Below, one piece after another: positions 6,698 to 13,292 of a stretch of 22,782 bases of DNA. Made by a program: the position numbers and the translations under genes. A model generated the notes under the pieces. It saw nothing but the letters and a program-made list of their open reading frames with translations, had not been told where the DNA came from and searched no databases. The stretch's first letter is position 1. Every line of letters starts with the position of its first letter. Source of the DNA: JBBSUQ01 sp964389755 (GTDB lineage Bacteria > Bacteroidota > Bacteroidia > Flavobacteriales_D > Crocinitomicaceae); the NCBI GenBank assembly GCA_964389755.1, contig CAYMEW010000047.1, positions 1 to 22,782 on the forward strand. Reading direction: 5' to 3'.

Positions 6698-9600
6698 TCA
6701 GCCCTGCGAACTTACTTCATCCGGTTTTACGAAGCTGCTGTCCTTGTATTCGGGAAGCGGTTCGCGTCGCTGGTTCTGATTTGCCGGGTAGCGTTTGTTT
6801 TTCTTCGAACGGAAAATATTCAGGAAATACTGTAACACTTTAAAGTCGCGTGCAGAGTTAAAGTCTTCCTGGTAGGTCAGGCCGACACCCTGCGTAAAAA
6901 GTCCCTGGTTATTATCCTGCAGGATCGTCTGCGTATTCGATTCGTTGAACACGCTGATACGGAAGGTTCCCAGGTCATTGAGCAAATACTCGATGTTAAT
7001 GTCACCGATGAATCCCTGGTTTTGGCTCACGGCGGGACCCTGCGTGTTATTTTCAACGCCGAAGTTCCCCGTTACGCGAAGCCGTTCGTTCAGGAAGTTC
7101 TTCTGGATACCGATCTCTACAGAACCTTCGCCCGTTTGCGTGTCACTGTCGACGTTGACATTCAGTTTGTAGTTCTTCGAAACCTGCGACAGGAAGGAGT
7201 TGATCTGGTTCGTAAGCACGTCAAGCGCTGCATTGTTGCCGGCACTTCCGGGACCTGTTAACGGTTGGAAACGCTTAAAGAGCAGGAGCGAGAAGAATTG
7301 TTTATTCAGCTCATCCGTATCACTCGTGATCCGCGCAATGAGCGCCTTGTTAGACTCGGCGGCTTTCGGAACTTTAATATCAAAACGAATAGCCGGTTCG
7401 GTCAGGGTATTGCTCAAATAAATATAACATTCGACGTCCTGGTGAATCGCTGCGGTAGTTACCTGGTCCGGAACGATGTCTGCGAGGTTTGCATTCACGT
7501 GGTAGATGGCAGCAAGATTGATCATCGCATTAGCCGGGTCACCCGTCCACGAAATGGTTCCGCCACTCTGAATGACAAACTTCTCCTTGATCGGCGGCAT
7601 CACGAAGTTGTAAAAACCATCGGTAACCGTAAAGAGTCCGTTCATTTGGACGTCGCCCAGGTTGTCTACCTCAATATTGATATCTCCCTGGCCGTGCGCC
7701 GTGATCTCATCGTTGAGCTGGTCGTCGAACACGATCTTGAGTTCGGCTTCCGGCGTTACGTGGAAATTCAGGTCCAGGTCGATTCCCGTAAAGTCGATTT
7801 TGTTCTCCACGAGCGTGTCGGTAGAATCTTTCGGCGTAAAGGTGATGTAATTATTTTCCTCCTGGATTTCCGTATAACCGTACATCGGGAAATTGACCTT
7901 CGTATCCTTTTGGGTGGTGAGGTCCACATCGATTTCCATCTGGTCGGCATACCCGAATATCTCGGCAGTTCCCGTTACGTATGCCCGGCCGTAATAAATA
8001 CTTCCTTCCTCGTATTTCGTGTTCATGACCAGGAAACGGTTCAGCGGCCGGTGGATGCGCGGATCGTTCAGGTAACGTGCGTCGTCTTCCAGGTTAAAGG
8101 AAACGTCAAAGTTCCAGTTTGTGAAATTGTCGTGGAAAATCGTTCCGACTACCGACCCCTGGTTCCCTTCTTCATCGATCACGGGCATGTTATTAATGTA
8201 GAAACCGCTCGGATCGGCCTTGATCTTTCCTTCAAAGCGGAAAAGTGCACCGAGCAGGGCCAGTCGCGCCTGCGCATTTGCAATGTTCAGACTTCCTTTC
8301 AATTGAGGTTTATTGGGTGAACCGGTAACTTTCAGCCTTCCCTCGAGGTTCCCGTCGATATCGGATACCACGTCCGGATCCAGGAAGGCGTTGGTAAATG
8401 CAATATTCGTCTTGTCAAATACGAGGTTGAAGTCGAGGTTGTCCTCTTCGCGTGACAGGTCGTAAAAACCGTCAAACTTAAAGGTTTCCGCGTTTCGGTA
8501 CTCCAGGTCACCGGTAAGACTGACCGTTTGCCGGCTCTGATCCCATTCGGTCTGTACGAATACGTTTCCAACCTCTTCTCCGTTGAGGTACAGGTTCTCG
8601 ATACTGGCATCGCCGGAATATTTGAGGTTCGTATACGGATTGGAGATGTATCCCCAGCCGTTGAGTTTCCCCTGGATGTCCATGCCCGAGCCGATGAACG
8701 GACCGATATCGTCCAGTTCGAACTCATTGATCTTGAATTTCAGCTGGTCCTCGTCATTGCGTGAGAGAACCCCGTCGAGCGTGAGAAACTGATTGTCGCG
8801 CGACAGGCGAAACTGGTTCACAATGATACTGTCCGGAGCATACGTTATCTCAGAAGCATTCTCGATGTTCCAACGGTTTCCGCGCAGCGCGAAAAAGGAC
8901 GGGTCGAGCACAAAGTGAAACTCTTCCAGGCTGCGTACTTCGGTAGTCCAGGCAATGCGCGATTCATTGATCGAACCCGGATCCCAGGAAAGTTCCGAAC
9001 GAATGTTGTTCTGGCTTCCGGTAGCGTCAAAACGCAACGAATCCAGTGACAGGGAATCGTTGACAAGTACCCGAGTTGTGAACAGGTGTGCTTCCAGCTG
9101 ATCCTCCTCAAGCGATTGTTTGTATTGCAGGCTGTCGACATGGAATGCTCCGAAATCAATAAAGTCGGAATTGGCATTCATCCGGAAATAGTTGTTCTTC
9201 CCGACATATTTTCCACTGATTGTAGAATTGTTGGCAATGGAAAGGTCCGGGCTGATGAATTTCATGAATTTATCGGGTTCCCGGAATTCAACGGAATAGA
9301 TGAAATCGTTCTTGCTGTTCGAATAGTCGTATGTTTCTTCCGCTTTTTTGAAGAATGCCGGGAAGGTGCGGCCAATCTGCGCAAGGATCTCGTCGCCCAC
9401 TGTTTCAAAATCGATTTTCCCGTTTACCGTAGCGGCCAGTAAATTGCTTTCCAGGTTAATGAGGTCCTGGTTGTTGTTTCGTTCCACGACCAGGTCGATG
9501 TTCGCAACTTCTATGGAATCATTCTCATTGCTGAAGCGCAGATTCTCCACGTTGATCTGTCCTTTGATCGTGTTGAGTGAATAGCCGGTCATGTCGCCCT

Positions 9601-11284
9601 TCATTGTTCCGCTGAGTTGGGTTTTCGGAACAGAACTAAAACCGAGCGCAGTCATATTCGCCTTATGAAGTTCGAGATCGAATTGAATGGTTTGCTCATT
9701 TTTCAGGTCGATGTTACCTTTGAAATCCATGTCGAGATTCGGATCGGACACGACCATATCGGCAGCGAATACTTCGTTCTCAAAACTTCCGTTACTCACC
9801 ACGATATTGGTATAGGTGTACCCGTTCAGACCGAGTGCGTCGACTTTCCCTTCGATCTTTGTCAGGGTCAGCGGCTCCGCGCCATTGATGGTTCCCGCGA
9901 GCTTTACCTGGGCATCCACGATTCCCAGTGTTGATTCATCCAGGAATTCCCCGAGCCGGAATTGCTCAACCCGCAGGTCGTAAGCCTCCGGACTTACACC
10001 GCTGAAAGCATAGGCATCCGATCCGTTAATGGCATGGAGTGTTATACCGTTGTTGATGCGCACGGCACCCAGCGCGGTGGAAAGTTTATCGGAACTGATG
10101 CGGAAATCGGAATACGATCCGCTGAGTTTCAGGTTACTTGTTTCTACATACGCCAGCCTGTTGATCATTTCATCGAATGAAAGGTAATCCATTCCGGAGT
10201 CGACCGGCATGCGGATCTGCTTCAGGTCGTCTATGGAAATGTAAGCATAATCCAGCTTTTCATTGAATTCGGCTTTTTCCAGCTCCCGGAAATCCGGCAG
10301 GGTCAGTGATCCTTCGATTCGCGTGCGCTTCCCGGTTTCGAGCGAAAGATCCGTAATGTGCAGGTTTTTGATCTTATCGGTCACTTTTGCCTTCAGACTG
10401 ATCTTCTGATCCATTCCTTCGAGGGCAGTTGCAAAATAGGAGACGTCTTTCAGGCTGACCTGGCTCTTGTTCAGTTCCGCGTCGAAACGTACGCTGTCCT
10501 CGAATTGCTGGTAATCCTCGAAGGATTGCGTGAGCAGGTGCAACTTTGGCGCGTCGATCTCGGTTTCGGGAGTTTTAATGTACAGTTCGTCCAGTTTGAT
10601 CCCCTGTGGGGAAATGTCCGCCCGGGTAGCGAGTTTTTCCAGCTTAAGTCCCGACCTTTCCCGAAGGCTGATGCTGTTAACGCTGACTTTAGCATGGTCG
10701 TCATTGAGCATAAATCCACTGACATCCAGCATAACATCTTTGAAATCGAGGTGGTCGAAATCCATTCCGAACTTCGAATAGTCCTTGCGGAAATCGTCAT
10801 ACTTGAAATTAATGTGCTCGAGAAGCAGCTTATTGATGGAGAGTTTAAGCGGTTTGGAGCCGGAGGAACTTCCGCTGCTGAAGTAGTCTTCGATAAATGC
10901 ATAGTTGTACTCACCGTCGGCGCTGTCCCTTTTAACGTGTACAGTGGCTTGTTCGAGGTCAATTTCGTCGATCACGATGTTGTTCTTCCCGAGGTTCAGT
11001 ACGGAAATATTGACGAATAAAGATCCGGAGTAGAGCAGCGTGTCACCCTCAAGGTCCTCGATGTATACACCGTCTACGGCGATCCGGTCCAGGAAAACGA
11101 CCGAGATGCGTTCGATATCAACCTTTGTATTCCATTCTTTCGAGAGGTAGGCCGTGGCCTTTTTGCCGAGATAAGTTTGTACCGATTCACTGCGAATAAG
11201 AAACAGGCAGACAATGAGTAAAAACAGTATCCACTCAAGCGTAATCCCCACTATGTTTCCCAGTATTTTAAGTACCTTTGTCAT
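6698..11284 (-). CDS. tamB: TamB-like translocation and assembly module protein (AsmA-like repeat protein)
   Basis: 1528 residues. One N-terminal membrane helix (about 10-30) anchors it in the inner membrane. About 1150 residues of beta-strand-rich, weakly repetitive AsmA/TamB-type sequence follow, and then a conserved C-terminal DUF490 (TamB) domain that includes FKRFQPLTG and GSVEIGIQKNFLNERLRVTGNFG. TamB-family proteins form a hydrophobic groove across the periplasm and are implicated in outer-membrane protein assembly and phospholipid transport. The C-terminus ends in a charged, probably disordered tail. I chose ATG 11284 (MTKVLKILGN); the frame extends to TTG 11296, but that codon overlaps the -7 box. 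The gene is divergent from tsaD. No TamA-like partner is in the window. Confidence 0.88.
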   Translation of the reverse strand: MTKVLKILGNIVGITLEWILFLLIVCLFLIRSESVQTYLGKKATAYLSKEWNTKVDIERISVVFLDRIAVDGVYIEDLEGDTLLYSGSLFVNISVLNLGKNNIVIDEIDLEQATVHVKRDSADGEYNYAFIEDYFSSGSSSGSKPLKLSINKLLLEHINFKYDDFRKDYSKFGMDFDHLDFKDVMLDVSGFMLNDDHAKVSVNSISLRERSGLKLEKLATRADISPQGIKLDELYIKTPETEIDAPKLHLLTQSFEDYQQFEDSVRFDAELNKSQVSLKDVSYFATALEGMDQKISLKAKVTDKIKNLHITDLSLETGKRTRIEGSLTLPDFRELEKAEFNEKLDYAYISIDDLKQIRMPVDSGMDYLSFDEMINRLAYVETSNLKLSGSYSDFRISSDKLSTALGAVRINNGITLHAINGSDAYAFSGVSPEAYDLRVEQFRLGEFLDESTLGIVDAQVKLAGTINGAEPLTLTKIEGKVDALGLNGYTYTNIVVSNGSFENEVFAADMVVSDPNLDMDFKGNIDLKNEQTIQFDLELHKANMTALGFSSVPKTQLSGTMKGDMTGYSLNTIKGQINVENLRFSNENDSIEVANIDLVVERNNNQDLINLESNLLAATVNGKIDFETVGDEILAQIGRTFPAFFKKAEETYDYSNSKNDFIYSVEFREPDKFMKFISPDLSIANNSTISGKYVGKNNYFRMNANSDFIDFGAFHVDSLQYKQSLEEDQLEAHLFTTRVLVNDSLSLDSLRFDATGSQNNIRSELSWDPGSINESRIAWTTEVRSLEEFHFVLDPSFFALRGNRWNIENASEITYAPDSIIVNQFRLSRDNQFLTLDGVLSRNDEDQLKFKINEFELDDIGPFIGSGMDIQGKLNGWGYISNPYTNLKYSGDASIENLYLNGEEVGNVFVQTEWDQSRQTVSLTGDLEYRNAETFKFDGFYDLSREEDNLDFNLVFDKTNIAFTNAFLDPDVVSDIDGNLEGRLKVTGSPNKPQLKGSLNIANAQARLALLGALFRFEGKIKADPSGFYINNMPVIDEEGNQGSVVGTIFHDNFTNWNFDVSFNLEDDARYLNDPRIHRPLNRFLVMNTKYEEGSIYYGRAYVTGTAEIFGYADQMEIDVDLTTQKDTKVNFPMYGYTEIQEENNYITFTPKDSTDTLVENKIDFTGIDLDLNFHVTPEAELKIVFDDQLNDEITAHGQGDINIEVDNLGDVQMNGLFTVTDGFYNFVMPPIKEKFVIQSGGTISWTGDPANAMINLAAIYHVNANLADIVPDQVTTAAIHQDVECYIYLSNTLTEPAIRFDIKVPKAAESNKALIARITSDTDELNKQFFSLLLFKRFQPLTGPGSAGNNAALDVLTNQINSFLSQVSKNYKLNVNVDSDTQTGEGSVEIGIQKNFLNERLRVTGNFGVENNTQGPAVSQNQGFIGDINIEYLLNDLGTFRISVFNESNTQTILQDNNQGLFTQGVGLTYQEDFNSARDFKVLQYFLNIFRSKKNKRYPANQNQRREPLPEYKDSSFVKPDEVSSQG
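11273..11280 (+). promoter_or_regulatory. tsaD -7 box TACCTTTG (inside the tamB start)
   Basis: Exact TAnnTTTG match on the plus strand, lying over codons 2-4 of tamB and overlapping the TTG at 11278, which is therefore unlikely to be the tsaD start. The transcript would begin near 11286-11288. Confidence 0.6.
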
Positions 11285-11293
11285 CGACGAACA

Positions 11294-11301
11294 CAAAAAT
11301 A
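11294..11301 (-). promoter_or_regulatory. tamB -7 box TATTTTTG
   Basis: Exact TAnnTTTG match on the minus strand, only 9 bases before the tamB ATG at 11284, implying a very short or absent 5' leader. It lies downstream of the tsaD -7 box, so the divergent transcripts would nearly abut or overlap at their 5' ends. Confidence 0.55.
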
Positions 11302-11307
11302 AGAAAG

Positions 11308-12336
11308 TTGCGAAATAATGATACGGTCATTTTAGGCATCGAATCGTCCTGCGATGACACATCGGCAGCGGTACTCAAAAATGAGACCATCCTTTCAAAC
11401 AAAATTTCGAGCCAGTCTGTTCACGAAAAATATGGGGGAGTGGTACCCGAACTGGCGAGTCGTGCACATCAGAAAAACATTGTGCCGGTGGTAGATGCAG
11501 CGCTTAAAGAAGCAGGCGTCACACTGGATGAAGTGGATGCAATTGCGTTTACGAAAGGTCCCGGTTTATTGGGTTCGCTGATCGTCGGAACCTCCTTTGC
11601 AAAGGCGCTTTCACTGGCGAAAAAAATTCCGTTAATAGATGTTAATCACATGCACGGGCACGTCCTGGCACATTTTATACTGCAGGAAGGGAAAACGGCT
11701 CCGTCATTTCCTTTTATCTGTCTCACCGTTTCAGGCGGACATACCCAGCTTGTACTCGTTCGCGATTACCTCGAAATGGAAGTGATGGGAAGTACGATCG
11801 ACGATGCCGCAGGCGAAGCTTTTGATAAGATCGGTAAGCTGCTCGGGTTTCCGTATCCGGGTGGACATTTGATCGATCGCGAAGCAAAAAAGGGTGATCC
11901 CAAACGTTTTGAGTTCGCACGTCCGAAAGTCGGAGGCTTTGACTACAGTTTCAGCGGGTTGAAAACCTCGGTACTGTATTTTTTACAAAGGGAAACGCGT
12001 AAAAATCCGGATTTCATTTCCGAAAATCTGGCAGACCTCTGCGCTTCCGTTCAGCAAACGATCGTGGACTTGTTGTTAAAAAACCTGGCAGCACTGGCCG
12101 ATGAACTGAAGATCGACCAGGTGGCGATTGCCGGTGGCGTTTCGGCCAACAGTGCCCTGCGCGAGCAACTTCAGCAATGGGGCGCAGAAACAGGGAGAGC
12201 GATCTACATTCCCGACTTTCAGTACTGTACGGACAATGCCGCGATGATTGCGATTGCAGGACGCTTTATGTACGAAAAAAAATTGTTTACGGACCAGACC
12301 GTGTCAGCGCAGGCCCGACTTAAAATGTCACTTTGA
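11308..12336 (+). CDS. tsaD: tRNA N6-adenosine threonylcarbamoyltransferase TsaD
   Basis: About 342 residues, normal for the family. It transfers threonylcarbamoyl to A37 of ANN-decoding tRNAs (t6A) with TsaB and TsaE. Visible motifs: ILGIESSCDDTSAAV (8-22), the metal-binding HMHGH (114-118), SGGHT (142-146), GEAFDKIGKLLG, PYPGGHLID, AGGVSANSALRE and CTDNAAMIA near the C-terminus. No in-frame ATG lies before the conserved start. TTG 11308 gives MRNNDTVILGIESS, a normal N-terminus for the family; TTG 11278 overlaps the promoter, and ATT 11329 would be very short. TsaD is normally essential, so a non-ATG start may simply limit expression. Identity is firm; the exact start is not. Confidence 0.92.
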   Translation: MRNNDTVILGIESSCDDTSAAVLKNETILSNKISSQSVHEKYGGVVPELASRAHQKNIVPVVDAALKEAGVTLDEVDAIAFTKGPGLLGSLIVGTSFAKALSLAKKIPLIDVNHMHGHVLAHFILQEGKTAPSFPFICLTVSGGHTQLVLVRDYLEMEVMGSTIDDAAGEAFDKIGKLLGFPYPGGHLIDREAKKGDPKRFEFARPKVGGFDYSFSGLKTSVLYFLQRETRKNPDFISENLADLCASVQQTIVDLLLKNLAALADELKIDQVAIAGGVSANSALREQLQQWGAETGRAIYIPDFQYCTDNAAMIAIAGRFMYEKKLFTDQTVSAQARLKMSL

Positions 12337-12337
12337 T

Positions 12338-12356
12338 AACCCTGAGGTGGGTTTTG
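12338..12356 (+). terminator. weak terminator after tsaD
   Basis: Stem AACCC (12338-12342) with GGGTT (12349-12353), loop TGAGGT, followed by TTGTT. It starts just after the tsaD stop. The stem is only 5 bp, so the call is tentative. Confidence 0.4.
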
Positions 12357-12437
12357 TTAGATCAGGATAGCTTTTTGATAATTCTTAACAGATGTTAAAA
12401 ACTAAAGCCTTAAATTATAAGACTTATACTCAAAGCT

Positions 12438-12719
12438 ATGCAAACACTTATGAACCCCCAGCTCATCGAGAAGGAGGTAATTACCTCTTTGAAATTTGAG
12501 CGCAAGAAAAATGTGAGTCAGCATCCGCAACTTCACAGCCAGCTTGAACATGCTGCTTTACTCGGAAACGGATACCGGAACAAAGTTTCCATCATCTTTG
12601 AAGATGATGAAGGACTCAAAAGAGTGGATACGACCATTTGGGCAAGTGGTGACAAGTACATTTGCCTCAAAGGAGGTGCCTGGCTCCCCATTTCCCGCAT
12701 CGTAGAAATAAAATTCTGA
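12438..12719 (+). CDS. small conserved-looking protein of unknown function
   Basis: 93 residues, acidic/basic mix, no signal peptide or membrane segment, so probably cytoplasmic. The N-terminal half is helical (IEKEVITSLKFERKK, HPQLHSQLEHAALLGN). The C-terminal half looks like a small beta fold (NKVSIIFEDDEGLKRVDTT, IWASGDKYICLKGGAWLP, ISRIVEIKF). It resembles short uncharacterised proteins I recall from Flavobacteriia, but I cannot name a family. ATG 12438 is used; ATG 12450 (MNPQLIEKEV) is equally plausible and would give 89 residues. It stands alone between tsaD and the DsbD-domain genes, with a terminator-like hairpin behind it. Confidence 0.7.
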   Translation: MQTLMNPQLIEKEVITSLKFERKKNVSQHPQLHSQLEHAALLGNGYRNKVSIIFEDDEGLKRVDTTIWASGDKYICLKGGAWLPISRIVEIKF

Positions 12720-12751
12720 TTACTTACAAATAGTTATTTTTCAGAAACTTA

Positions 12752-12790
12752 ATTGGTTTAATGGCGAATTGAAAAACCAATAGTATTTTT
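12752..12790 (+). terminator. terminator-like hairpin after the 93-residue protein
   Basis: Perfect 8-bp stem ATTGGTTT (12752-12759) with AAACCAAT (12774-12781), a 14-base loop, then AGTATTTTT. The tail also contains TATTTTTG (12784-12791), an exact -7 match, so the element may serve as terminator and promoter at once. Confidence 0.55.
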
Positions 12791-12822
12791 GATTGTCGTT
12801 CGTGCGGCCCCTGTGTAATGAC

Positions 12823-12830
12823 TAAATTTG
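12823..12830 (+). promoter_or_regulatory. -7 box TAAATTTG for the DsbD-domain operon
   Basis: Exact TAnnTTTG match 20 bases before ATG 12851. It lies inside the longer frame that starts at ATG 12818 and so supports 12851 as the start. A second exact match (TATTTTTG, 12784-12791) lies further upstream. Confidence 0.55.
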
Positions 12831-12850
12831 TTGTGCACAGATATAAAACT

Positions 12851-13285
12851 ATGAGACTTCTATTTTTACTCTTGTTTTTCGGCGCATTGACAGCAAGTCC
12901 GTTACGGGCACAGGATAAAGTGTCCTGGTCGGCTGCATTCGATCCCGAAACGAACAGCATTGTGATCACGGCAAAAATTGCCGACGGATGGCATTTGTAT
13001 AGTCAGCATATACAAAATGATGTCGGCCCGATTCCGACTTCTTTTCAGTATGGCCCGAAAGGCGAGGTAGGGCTTGTTGGTGAAACCTCCGAGCCGAAAC
13101 CCATTGAAGAATACGACGAGAATTTTGAAGCTACGCTTAACTTTTTCAAGGACCGGGTCGAATTCCGGCAGGAACTGGAGGGTGTGATTCCCGAAGAAAT
13201 TCAGGTAACCGTTACCTTTATGGTCTGCAATGAAACTATGTGTCTTCCGCCTGTAGACCGCATACTCACCGTTCAAATTCCTTAA
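12851..13285 (+). CDS. secreted DsbD-alpha-domain (DsbD N-terminal-like) protein
   Basis: 144 residues: a signal peptide (about 1-20, cleavage after RAQ or before it) and one immunoglobulin-like DsbD-alpha domain. The cysteine pair sits in VCNETMCLPP (Cys126, Cys131), the place of the redox pair of the DsbD N-terminal domain, which in E. coli accepts electrons from the membrane domain and passes them to periplasmic partners. The same CNETMC-PP motif occurs in the next gene, 7 bases downstream, so the two look like a tandem duplication and an operon. It probably acts as an extra periplasmic thiol carrier for the downstream DsbD; its specific partner is unknown. ATG 12851 is chosen because it starts the signal peptide; ATG 12818 precedes the -7 box. 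Confidence 0.82.
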   Translation: MRLLFLLLFFGALTASPLRAQDKVSWSAAFDPETNSIVITAKIADGWHLYSQHIQNDVGPIPTSFQYGPKGEVGLVGETSEPKPIEEYDENFEATLNFFKDRVEFRQELEGVIPEEIQVTVTFMVCNETMCLPPVDRILTVQIP

Positions 13286-13292
13286 AAACCGA

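Noticed and set aside
6691..6706. GGGC-TGA-GCCC at the tamB stop as an intrinsic terminator
   Set aside because: Only a 4-bp stem with a 3-base loop and no T-run in the direction of transcription.
7265..8320. 351-codon frame on the plus strand antisense to tamB
   Set aside because: The composition (Arg/Val/His-rich, no recognisable domain) is that of a shadow of the coding strand; the minus-strand TamB reading is continuous and family-like. The same applies to 10358-11020 and others.
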